Assembly: GCF_000473165.1 (NCBI RefSeq)
Contig: NZ_AXBE01000011.1
Span: 62,001-126,000 of the forward strand
Reading direction: 5' to 3'
From: Leisingera aquimarina DSM 24565
Lineage (GTDB): Bacteria; Pseudomonadota; Alphaproteobacteria; Rhodobacterales; Rhodobacteraceae
DNA: 64,000 bases
Shown here: one piece after another, positions 42,931 to 50,613 of the stretch
How positions within the stretch are numbered: position 1 is the stretch's first letter
Layout: every line of letters starts with the position of its first letter
Notes under the pieces: model-generated
Told to the model about the DNA's origin: nothing
Database searches by the model: none
The model's input: only the letters and a program-made list of their open reading frames with translations
Made by a program: the position numbers and the translations under genes

Positions 42931-43196
42931 ACGAGGCACGGACTCCCCCGATTTTGCCGGGCCGGAGCTGGCCCGCAGCCTGGGCCACGCTGGGCCAGAG
43001 CCGGGCCACAGCTGGGCCAGAGGCAATTTCGGCCCTTGAAAATAGGGCGTCACAAGGTGCTGCCACCCCCCAATTGACAAAATGCCAATTTTGGAAATTA
43101 AATCAGCGCTTTGCGCTGATTGCAGCTTTGCTGCGTGAGGTGTGGTACAAATCTGAGGCCCCCGGGCCGAAACCGGCGTTCCAAGGCAGCCGGTAA
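42927..43196 (+). CDS. Possible 89-residue protein after the mobilisation genes
   Basis: The frame starts in an ATGA overlap with the previous stop, which favours translation, but its first third is built from the GGGCCA repeats and the rest has no recognised domain. It could be a true end of the operon or an accident of the repeat region. Confidence 0.35.
   Translation: MNEARTPPILPGRSWPAAWATLGQSRATAGPEAISALENRASQGAATPQLTKCQFWKLNQRFALIAALLREVWYKSEAPGPKPAFQGSR
42959..43019. repeat. Helically phased GGGCC repeats
   Basis: GGGCCA occurs at 42982, 42992, 43003 and 43014, spaced 10, 11 and 11 bases; GGGCC also at 42959. One-turn spacing is the pattern of iterons or other arrayed protein sites. 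It sits right behind the relaxase unit. Confidence 0.5.
43074..43102 (+). promoter_or_regulatory. Candidate sigma70 promoter before the integrase genes
   Basis: TTGACA (43074-43079), 17-base spacer, ATTAAA (43097-43102). The 9-bp stem AATCAGCGC/GCGCTGATT (43101-43109 and 43113-43121) begins at the -10, and the integrase start is 240 bases on. The stem could terminate the mobilisation operon or attenuate the integrase transcript. Confidence 0.45.
43101..43121. terminator. 9-bp hairpin with TTT loop
   Basis: AATCAGCGC and GCGCTGATT form a perfect stem around three T. It is followed by TGCAGCTTTG, not a U-run. It may mark the end of the mobilisation unit or be part of a recombination site for the neighbouring integrases. 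Confidence 0.45.
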
Positions 43197-43341
43197 GCCA
43201 TTCAACTGACTGGCTTTCCCGCCTGCGGAACGGGCCGCGGCGGCGGTTTTCCTTCCTGAATTATGCTGCTTCCCCGCTTTTCCTGGCCGCTTCCCGGGAA
43301 ACTGCGTGGAATTTTTCCTGAAGCAGAGAAGGAAAACAGCC

Positions 43342-44616
43342 ATGCGAAAATCCGCTCTGAACACCGCCAGTACCCGTCCCGCTTCCCAACGGTCAGAGAC
43401 CGTTCATTGGGACACTGAGGTTCCCAAGCTGGGCCTCCGGCAGCGTGGCACCACTAGCTCCTGGATCGTGCAGTGGCGGGCCGATGGCAGGACCCGGAAG
43501 CAGACACTCGGGCGGGCCGATGCGATCCCCCTGCCCCAGGCCCGCGAGCTGGCTCGCACGCTGCTCGACGGTGTAACAGCGGGGGCCGCTCCGGACGCCT
43601 CACCAACTGTGACCGCCTTCAGCCGCCGCTACCTCAAGGATCTCGCCCCGAGCTGGAAACTGGCCACGCATCGCGCCAACACACATGACGTCAAGCACCT
43701 CATCATCCCCTATCTGGGCAGCAAGCGGCTCAATCAGGTGACCCGGGCAGATTTGGTTTCCTGGAAAGACGGTCTGCCCGGAAGTGCCGCCAGCGGCAAC
43801 CGCGCACTTGCCGTTTTGTCCGGCATGATGCGCCACGCGGAACTGCTTGGCCTGCAGCCGCCCGGCAGCAACCCTTGCAAGGGGCTGAGGCGCCGCAAGA
43901 CAAGCTTCAAGGCCACCTATTTCTCCGAGGCACAATGGGCGTGTCTGGGAACTGCATTGCGGCGGCTAGAGGAAACCCACCCGCGTGAGGCAGGCTGCTT
44001 CCGCTTTCTCGCCCTCACCGGCTGCCGCAAAGGGGAAGCCCTCGCCCTCCGCTGGGACATGATCGATGGTCCGCGCTGTGCTCTGCCAGATGCTAAGTCC
44101 GGACCGCGCGCAATCTGGCTCGGGCGCCCTGCAAAACGGGTTCTCGCCTCCTTTCCGCGCAGCAACCTGTACGTGTTCGGTGAGGGCAAGGACCCAATGC
44201 CAGACCACCGGATTGACAGGGTCTGGCGCAAGCTCCGACAGAGCGCAAAACTCGACGGGGCCCGCCTGCATGATCTGCGCCACAGCTTTGCATCGGTGGG
44301 CATCAATGCCGGGCTGGATCTGCGCGTGATCGGCGGGCTGCTGGGCCACTCCGATCTCGCAACCACCGAAGGCTATGCCCATCTCGAAGATCGCACCATC
44401 AAAGCCGCGAGCCAGCGGGTCGGCACGCACTTGGAGAAAATCGTCAAGGTTCCCGCTTCGGGCCGCGTCCGGGACAGTTCGCTCTACCAGCGCTTCTGCA
44501 ATTCGCGGCTCTCCATCAACGCCTTCTGCGATGGAAACGGGATCGATCCAGCAACGTTCCGCAAAGGGCTCCTGGCTTGGCGCTCGGCGAACCGGGGCCG
44601 GAGAGCGCAAGCATGA
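43342..44616 (+). CDS. Tyrosine recombinase/integrase, first of a pair
   Basis: The 424-residue protein starts MRKSALNTASTRP (start 43342 behind GAAGGAAAAC). An N-terminal DUF4102-like arm-binding domain (LRQRGTTSSWIVQWRADGRT), a core-binding domain, then the catalytic domain with Arg in TGCRKGEALALRW, LHDLRHSFAS, GHSDLATTEGY345AHL. About 80 further residues follow the nucleophile, more than usual. Overlaps the second integrase by 4 bases. Confidence 0.92.
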   Translation: MRKSALNTASTRPASQRSETVHWDTEVPKLGLRQRGTTSSWIVQWRADGRTRKQTLGRADAIPLPQARELARTLLDGVTAGAAPDASPTVTAFSRRYLKDLAPSWKLATHRANTHDVKHLIIPYLGSKRLNQVTRADLVSWKDGLPGSAASGNRALAVLSGMMRHAELLGLQPPGSNPCKGLRRRKTSFKATYFSEAQWACLGTALRRLEETHPREAGCFRFLALTGCRKGEALALRWDMIDGPRCALPDAKSGPRAIWLGRPAKRVLASFPRSNLYVFGEGKDPMPDHRIDRVWRKLRQSAKLDGARLHDLRHSFASVGINAGLDLRVIGGLLGHSDLATTEGYAHLEDRTIKAASQRVGTHLEKIVKVPASGRVRDSSLYQRFCNSRLSINAFCDGNGIDPATFRKGLLAWRSANRGRRAQA

Positions 44617-45758
44617 AAACCGTAACCCTCCTCACCCCTCTGATCTTGTCATCTCTCAGGCCGCGAAAAATGGAATACGTGCTTCATGATGCCCAGTGCG
44701 ACGGCCTGGCCCTGCGTGTCCAGCCCGGCGGCGCCAAGTCCTGGGTCTGCTGGAAACGGGACGCCGGCAAGACCCGGCGCGTCACCCTGGGCCGTTTTGA
44801 GGACATGGATCTCGATACGGCACGCGAAGCCTTCCACGGGCACATGGGTAACAGCCAGCGCGCCCCGGCCCCGCTCCAGCGCAACACGCTCACCTTCTCG
44901 GCACTCTGCACCGCCTTCCTGGATGCCAAGCGCGGGATCTATGCCAATTCCACGCTTTCCTCGCTGGGCTGCTATCTGGATACGCAGCTACTGCCCGCTT
45001 TTGGCCGGAGTAAAATTGCGCGGATCACAACACCCGACATCGCCGAATGGTTCTATGCCTATTCCCGTTCGAGGCCGGGTGGTGCCAACCAGGCACTTGG
45101 GCACTTCACGACAATTCTGAATTGGGGCCAGGAAGCAGGCCATCTTCCGGCGGACTTGCCCAATCCAGCAGCGCCTTTGCGGTTCAACCGGCGCCTGGCG
45201 CGCGGGCGCATGCTGAGCAGCGGCCAGCTCCGGCGGCTGGCGGCCGTGCTGGACTCGGCAACCGCCAGACAGCGGGACGCTGCGGACGCGATTTGGCTGA
45301 TGCTGCTGACGGGCTGCCGCTCCGGCGAGATCCTGCGGTTGAAGTGGGATGAGGTCCGGAAAGACAAGCTTGCCCTCCGGCGCACCAAGACGGGCCCTCG
45401 CGAGGTTAATCTAAGCGATGCCGCTATCCAGTACCTTAGCCGGCTGCGCAAACAGCGCCGGTCCAGCTACGTGTTCCCTGCTCAGCGGACTAAGCAGCCG
45501 CATCGCATATCAATCGACCACGCATGGCAAACCTTCAAACACCTGGCTGGATTGCCCGACGGAATCCGGCTGCACGATCTCCGCCACACCTACGCCTCCC
45601 ACGCAATTATGTCGGGAGAAACCCTGTACATGACTGGCAAGCTGCTCGGCCACCGATCACCGGACAGCACCGAACGATACGCGCATCTCGATGCAAGTTA
45701 CCTGGCCAAGGCTGCAGACAAAGTCGCCAGGGAAGTCGACGAATTGTTAAGCGGTTAG
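44613..45758 (+). CDS. Tyrosine recombinase/integrase, second of a pair
   Basis: The 381-residue protein starts in an ATGA overlap (44613). Same layout as its neighbour: DUF4102-like start (DGLALRVQPGGAKSWVCW), core-binding region, and catalytic residues in TGCRSGEILRLKW, LHDLRHTYAS and LLGHRSPDSTERY356AHLD. The two are only distantly alike, so they are not a recent duplication. They may act as a heteromer. Confidence 0.92.
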   Translation: MKTVTLLTPLILSSLRPRKMEYVLHDAQCDGLALRVQPGGAKSWVCWKRDAGKTRRVTLGRFEDMDLDTAREAFHGHMGNSQRAPAPLQRNTLTFSALCTAFLDAKRGIYANSTLSSLGCYLDTQLLPAFGRSKIARITTPDIAEWFYAYSRSRPGGANQALGHFTTILNWGQEAGHLPADLPNPAAPLRFNRRLARGRMLSSGQLRRLAAVLDSATARQRDAADAIWLMLLTGCRSGEILRLKWDEVRKDKLALRRTKTGPREVNLSDAAIQYLSRLRKQRRSSYVFPAQRTKQPHRISIDHAWQTFKHLAGLPDGIRLHDLRHTYASHAIMSGETLYMTGKLLGHRSPDSTERYAHLDASYLAKAADKVAREVDELLSG

Positions 45759-46180
45759 CAGTCTGAAACGGCGTCTCACAGGCGTGTTGAGAAAAGAAAG
45801 CCTTGGGCTTGCTGCTTCCCACTTGCAGCATGCAGGCTCAACCCAAAGCTGCCGTAGACAAGGGCTGTCGCGCCAAAGATGCTGCCGGCGCGACAGCCCT
45901 TGGTTAATTTCCCGGAAGCGGACCCTCAGCAGGCCAAGCTGCCTCAAATGATGCTGCGGGTCACACCAGCGGCAGCAAAGCGCAGTAAGTGACCTTAGCA
46001 AAGCCGACAGATCTTGCGATCTTTGCGGGCGATCCTTGCCGCAGGCGCAATAAGAAGAGCTGTCCTTCGCCGCAGGTGCAGCCGCCGACCACCTTCGAAC
46101 GTCAGCGGTGCGGGACCAAGCCGACTTCCAGTGCCAAAATAACCGGCAAATAGGGAATCAACGTTTCGGACCCGAGCAAA
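45759..46180. other. Intergenic region between integrase and cyclase-TPR genes
   Basis: Both neighbouring genes end here. The region holds the 16-bp inverted repeat at 45859-45902 and a weaker inverted repeat around 45805-45845 (CTTGGGCTTGCTGC and GCAGC--GCAGG--CAACCC). No gene is supported. It could contain the attachment site of the integrases. Confidence 0.5.
45859..45902. terminator. Perfect 16-bp inverted repeat (bidirectional terminator or recombination site)
   Basis: CAAGGGCTGTCGCGCC (45859-45874) and GGCGCGACAGCCCTTG (45887-45902) pair perfectly around 12 bases. It lies between convergent genes, as expected for a bidirectional terminator, though there is no clear U-run (GTTAATTT follows). 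The length and perfection also fit an integrase core site. Confidence 0.6.
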
Positions 46181-48115
46181 TTATTTAGGTAATCCGCCGG
46201 CTTCCATCGCGTCAAAGTACCGGTCTTCGTCCGCCTGGTGCAGAAACGGAGTGTTTCTGTGGGTGGAAATCCGGAAATCGGGACGAATTTCAAGCAGCTT
46301 TTTCGCTTCGTCCTGAGCCTCTTCCAGGCGCCCCATTTCAGCAAACGTAGCGACTAATATTCGGCGGGGAGGCAGCGATTTCGGATATGTCGAGGTCCCG
46401 GCCTTGGCCAGGAGAAGAGCCTGTTCGTAATCCTTAAGAAAAAGGTGGGATAGCGCTGCATTGAAGTTATACCATCCCGGATACCGCGGATTGACCCGCT
46501 TTGCTTTGTTGTTCCAGTCGAGCGCTTCTGCGGGTTCGCCCATCAGGGAACGCAAGAAGCCCATATCATACAGCACTTCCGGGTCGTTCGGATTGCTTTG
46601 CAGCGCGCGCTGATAAGCACTGTAGGCAAGTTGGTGATCGTGGTCGGCAAACAGGTGAACCTGCCCTAACCGGTGTTGAACCCGGTAGTCTGTCTGATTG
46701 AGCTCCAGTGCAAGGGACAGGTGACGCCGAGCGTTGGCAAGAACCTTTTCCGGGTCGTCCACACCCCCGAAACGCCAAAGGCTGAGGTAACGTCCCGACA
46801 GCTCAATATGTGCAGCCAGATATTCGGGGTCCAAACCAATCGCCTGCTTCAGAAGCTCTATCGCTTCCTGACGACTTGCCGTGTTCAGAAGCTTGCTTTT
46901 TGCAACGGCCCTTAGGAACAGCTGGTAAGCTTCGGAAACATCTGTCGGCCGTTTCCTGAGCGCGGCAATTTCCTCCTTTTCGATTTCGATTTCCAAAGTC
47001 GATGTGATTTCCTGGACGATATCTGCCTGGGTAGCGAACACATCTGGAGCCGAAAATTCGTACAGGTCTGACCATGCCGTATGTTCTGTTTCAGCTTCCA
47101 CGAGCGCGGCGTTCAATGAAAGCATGTCGCTGCTTTTGTGAACGCTGCCCGACAGCACATACCTAACACCCAGTTCGCGGCCGATATCCCTCGGTCTTAC
47201 CGGGGTATCCGCGAAGGTGGTTGCAGTGGAGTCCGCGATAACGAAAAGCTGAGGAAATTTTGACAGTTGGGTAGTAATGGCGGTGCTGAAGCCCTCCGCC
47301 AGGTAGCCAATTTGCGGGTCATCCGACCGGTTTTCAAATGGAAGGATAACGATTGAGGGGTTCGCCGGCATCGGATGTGCCAGTACCTCAGGATCGACAT
47401 TTGCTTTCCGAGGCACCCAATGCTGCCACGACCAGACTGCAAAAACGGCGAACATCAAACACCCGACACCAACGAGCATCTGGAGCCGCCTGGTTTTGGG
47501 GCTCCGCTTCGGCGACACCAATGCCGCGGGAACAAACGCCTCGGCTGTTTCGTCAAGAATTACGCGAAAAACGCGAACCGGCCGAACGATATTCTTGACT
47601 TCGATCTCACCCAGATCCTCGAAATTCAGATCCAATTTGTCGCGCACCTGATCTCGCACGCTTCGGTGAATGCAAATGCCGCCCGGTTCTGCCAGCCCTT
47701 CGAGCCGGGCTGCCACGTTGACGCCGTCACCAAGTATGTCGCCGTCTTCGGCGATCACATCGCCGATATTGATGCCGATGCGAAACAAAATGCGGCCGTC
47801 TTCCTGCACGTCAGCATTGCGGCCGGGCATGTCGCGCTGAACAGTTACCGCGAATGACACCGCAGCGACCGCGCTGGCAAATTCCATCAGCGCCCCGTCG
47901 CCCATCAGCTTGATTGTCTTACCACCGAACGCTTCGGCAGCGGGGTCGATCAGGTGTGATCGATGCGCTTTCAATGCGGACAGGGTGGCCGCCTCATCGC
48001 CCTCCATCAATCGCGAGTAGCCGACGACATCAATGCTCAGAATGGTGGTAAGTCGGCGTTCCACGACTGTTCTCCCTAACTCGGGAGAATAACGATCAAG
48101 TCTTCTTGAATCCAT
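46181..48115 (-). CDS. Class III adenylate cyclase with TPR sensor region
   Basis: The 644-residue protein has an N-terminal cyclase domain (TILSIDVVGYSRLMEGDE, GKTIKLMGDGALMEFAS, FRIGINIGDVIAEDG, LGDGVNVAARLEGLA), a helix at about 213-233, a TolB-N-like region (IVILPFENRSDDPQIGYLAEG) and TPR-type helices to the end. This is the common rhizobial/roseobacter 'adenylate cyclase with tetratricopeptide' layout, in which the periplasmic or C-terminal part senses. Ends 0.4 kb from the integrases. Confidence 0.9.
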   Translation of the reverse strand: MDSRRLDRYSPELGRTVVERRLTTILSIDVVGYSRLMEGDEAATLSALKAHRSHLIDPAAEAFGGKTIKLMGDGALMEFASAVAAVSFAVTVQRDMPGRNADVQEDGRILFRIGINIGDVIAEDGDILGDGVNVAARLEGLAEPGGICIHRSVRDQVRDKLDLNFEDLGEIEVKNIVRPVRVFRVILDETAEAFVPAALVSPKRSPKTRRLQMLVGVGCLMFAVFAVWSWQHWVPRKANVDPEVLAHPMPANPSIVILPFENRSDDPQIGYLAEGFSTAITTQLSKFPQLFVIADSTATTFADTPVRPRDIGRELGVRYVLSGSVHKSSDMLSLNAALVEAETEHTAWSDLYEFSAPDVFATQADIVQEITSTLEIEIEKEEIAALRKRPTDVSEAYQLFLRAVAKSKLLNTASRQEAIELLKQAIGLDPEYLAAHIELSGRYLSLWRFGGVDDPEKVLANARRHLSLALELNQTDYRVQHRLGQVHLFADHDHQLAYSAYQRALQSNPNDPEVLYDMGFLRSLMGEPAEALDWNNKAKRVNPRYPGWYNFNAALSHLFLKDYEQALLLAKAGTSTYPKSLPPRRILVATFAEMGRLEEAQDEAKKLLEIRPDFRISTHRNTPFLHQADEDRYFDAMEAGGLPK

Positions 48116-48498
48116 ACTTCCGGCGTTTTGGGATCCGCGCGATCAAGTCAATGTTCCCGCATCCAACGTCGCATCGGTTTTGGAACTCAGGCTTGAAAAC
48201 GTTGGTGGCTAAGATTGTGCGAGACAGTTTTTTGTGGTCCGCTTCGGGCTCACTGCCACCTTGTGGCGGTGCAGCGCCAGGCTGCCCGCCGCAACAGCGT
48301 TCTTGGCTATCCGTGATCGGCTCGAGCCAGCCCGGAGCGGACATGGACGCGGCGGCGCGGGCCATATTGCTGCCGGTGCGAAATCTTCAAGCCCTCTCAC
48401 TGAAAGCGGCCATCCAAACGCCTTGGCGCACCGCTCCCAAAGCTGCGGGCAGCTACCAGAGGCAGCCATGCGCTGGAAGCGCCCTTCCGTAATGGGGC
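48116..48498. other. Stretch before the 18-bp inverted repeat, no supported gene
   Basis: Open frames on both strands (for example 48209-48547 minus, 48234-49028 plus) lack domains and good starts. Probably decayed insertion-sequence DNA around the IS110. Confidence 0.4.
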
Positions 48499-48573
48499 GT
48501 GATCTGTCAAGCACCTTTCCGCATGATGAAATGACCTCCTGCCGCAATGGCGGGGAGGTGCTTGACAGATCAC
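48499..48573. repeat. 18-bp perfect inverted repeat with 39-bp spacer
   Basis: GTGATCTGTCAAGCACCT (48499-48516) and AGGTGCTTGACAGATCAC (48556-48573) are perfect complements around 39 bases. The structure looks like two facing insertion-sequence ends or a MITE of 75 bases. It lies 300 bases from the IS110 transposase gene. Confidence 0.7.
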
Positions 48574-48869
48574 TGGCCGGTTACCCTTTCTTGCTGGGCC
48601 ACGCTTTTTGCGATTGCGTTAAGGTTGGTCCACGCCGGGATGATGCTTCCGTCCGTAGTCAGCGCAGTGGCTGCCACATCATGCCTAGTCCAAATGCAGT
48701 TCCCGAGTGCCCATCTTTGCAGCGTGCTCGGGCAACAAGTGCCCGGCTCAAGTGCGCTTACGGCATTTTCGGGGACCGCGTCCCGGTTGGGACCTCGGTG
48801 AGCCCTCGCTTCCAGGCGCAGCCCGAACATCCTCCTTGCAGGTTGCGTGTCATCGGGGAGCTTGGACGC
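48574..48869. other. Stretch between the inverted repeat and the IS110 transposase
   Basis: About 300 bases with no supported gene; it should contain the 3' end of the IS110 element, whose boundary cannot be set by eye. Confidence 0.4.
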
Positions 48870-49910
48870 TTACGCTCCCGATACGGCGGCGGCCTCGGCT
48901 CGCGTAAAGCGGAACGCGGTGCCATCTCGCCACATGCGGTGCAGGATCACACCGATGCGGCGCGCCAGAGCAACAGTTGCACGCCTCTTCCCGCGCCGCT
49001 TGGCAACATTCAACGCCCATGCGGTTAGCCAACTGGGGCGGCCCTTGTTCAACATCACCATTGCAGCCTGGTAAAGCACGGTACGCAGCCCCGCGTCACC
49101 TGCGCGGGAGATCGCGCCCACGATGTCGCGTTCCCCGGATTGCTCGCGTCGTGGCGTCAAGCCCACCCACGGACCGACATCCTTCGAGGATCGAAAGCGA
49201 TCAGGATCGTCGATGGCCGATTTGACCGTCAGCGCCACAATCGGCCCCACACCGGGCATGGTCATGAACTGGCGGCAAACAGGATCGGATTTGGCATGGT
49301 CGCGCGCGAGCTTCTCCAAGCCTGCCAACTCTGTGCGCAGGGCAGTGCGGGCGCTCAGCACCGGGTTTGCTGCGGCCTGCAGCATGGCATTGCCATCGGC
49401 CAGTTCCCGCACCCGTTCTTCGAAGCGTCCCTTGGCAACGCGTCCCATCTTCAGCCCAAAATTACGCAGCACGCCCCGTATTGACAGTTCAAGGTCAACA
49501 ATGGCTTGCAGGATTGCTTTGCGTGAGGACAGCAGCGCACGCATTTCCTGCGCCGAAATCGATTTGCAGTGTACGGGTCGAAACCAGCCCATTTGCAACA
49601 GTCGCGCGATCCCTTCGGCATCCCGCCTGTCGGTCTTGATCGGCATCGCCTTCAGCGCACCCTTAACCTGTCGCGTTTCCATCAAAACTGTATCGAACCC
49701 AGCTTCGGTGAGGTGCCGATAAAGCCATTGTGACAACGGTCCAGCTTCCAAGCCGATACCGGCAACGGTTCCGGACAGCGACCGCAATGCTCTTTCCAGC
49801 TCTTCCGGCTCGCTCGACGCTGTCGTTTCCTTGATCACCTGACCATGAGATGACAGCACGCAGATCGCGGTGCTTGCCAGTGAAACATCCAAGCCGATAT
49901 ACAGATCCAT
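48870..49910 (-). CDS. IS110-family transposase
   Basis: The 346-residue protein starts MDLYIGLDVSLASTAICVLS (start 49910), with the DEDD domain residues Asp8, EAGPLSQWL and KTDRRDAEGIARLL, and the C-terminal Transposase_20 domain (MPGVGPIVALTVKSAI, FRSSKDVGPWVGLTPRREQSG) including the Ser-region that acts as nucleophile. Length is normal, so it seems functional. Elements of this family use a bridge RNA from their non-coding end; the upstream 49911-50150 segment is the place to look. Confidence 0.92.
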   Translation of the reverse strand: MDLYIGLDVSLASTAICVLSSHGQVIKETTASSEPEELERALRSLSGTVAGIGLEAGPLSQWLYRHLTEAGFDTVLMETRQVKGALKAMPIKTDRRDAEGIARLLQMGWFRPVHCKSISAQEMRALLSSRKAILQAIVDLELSIRGVLRNFGLKMGRVAKGRFEERVRELADGNAMLQAAANPVLSARTALRTELAGLEKLARDHAKSDPVCRQFMTMPGVGPIVALTVKSAIDDPDRFRSSKDVGPWVGLTPRREQSGERDIVGAISRAGDAGLRTVLYQAAMVMLNKGRPSWLTAWALNVAKRRGKRRATVALARRIGVILHRMWRDGTAFRFTRAEAAAVSGA

Positions 49911-50613
49911 GTCGTTGCCCTTTCTTCGCAAAGAAATTTTTTTGGGGGGGCCTAACCGCAAAACCCGGTGACACGCTTCCGACGTGCCAAGGCAACGACA
50001 ACTCAACAGCTTCCCGATGGCAATTCACAACGGTGAAGTTTCGCGACGAGCCCCATTACGGCATCTTTGCAAATCCATCCCTGTCGCCAGAACAGGCCAC
50101 GATTTCCGCCGCGTTGCCGCGACCAAAAGCTGCCGCTCGTCGTGGGCGCAGCATGAAACTGGCATCGTGTGACCAGGTTGCGGGCAATCCTGACATTTGT
50201 AGACGCAGAGTGGCAAATGCAGAAAGCACCAATTTTCGATTGCGTCAGCAACAGCAGCCTTGTGACAAAGCAGAAAGATCTACCACACAAGCCATTCGAT
50301 ACCACGCCGATGGACGATTCTAAAAACGACCTTACGTTGCATCTTGGTAGAAGTGGCATGACACCCCGCCGCTGTACGTTCAGCAATCACCGCCATGATC
50401 AGCCTTCCGGTGCAATGCCCGAACACATCACGCTTGCGGGGAAATTGTTGCCAACATCAAGCGAAACGCTCATTTTCGAACACGACGAACTGACCATTGC
50501 AGACACTGAAGCGCTGACCCGAACGGGATCAACAGGGAGCGGACACACATTCTTTTGGTAACGCCCCGGTTCATTCATTACCGGAGCATGGAGACTGATA
50601 TCAGGGATGGTTC
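49911..50613. other. Non-coding flank between IS110 and SulP genes
   Basis: About 700 bases. The part next to the transposase (49911-50150) is AT-richer, with GGGGGGG at 49943-49949, and would contain the 5' non-coding end of the IS110. A frame at 50169-50561 has no family and a poor start. No terminator for either gene was recognised. Confidence 0.45.

Noticed and set aside
48234..49028. Plus-strand open frame of 264 codons left of IS110
   Set aside because: No domain, low-complexity composition, and partly antisense to the IS110 transposase.
50169..50561. 130-codon frame between IS110 and SulP
   Set aside because: No family, no convincing start; lies in the probable non-coding flank of the IS110.
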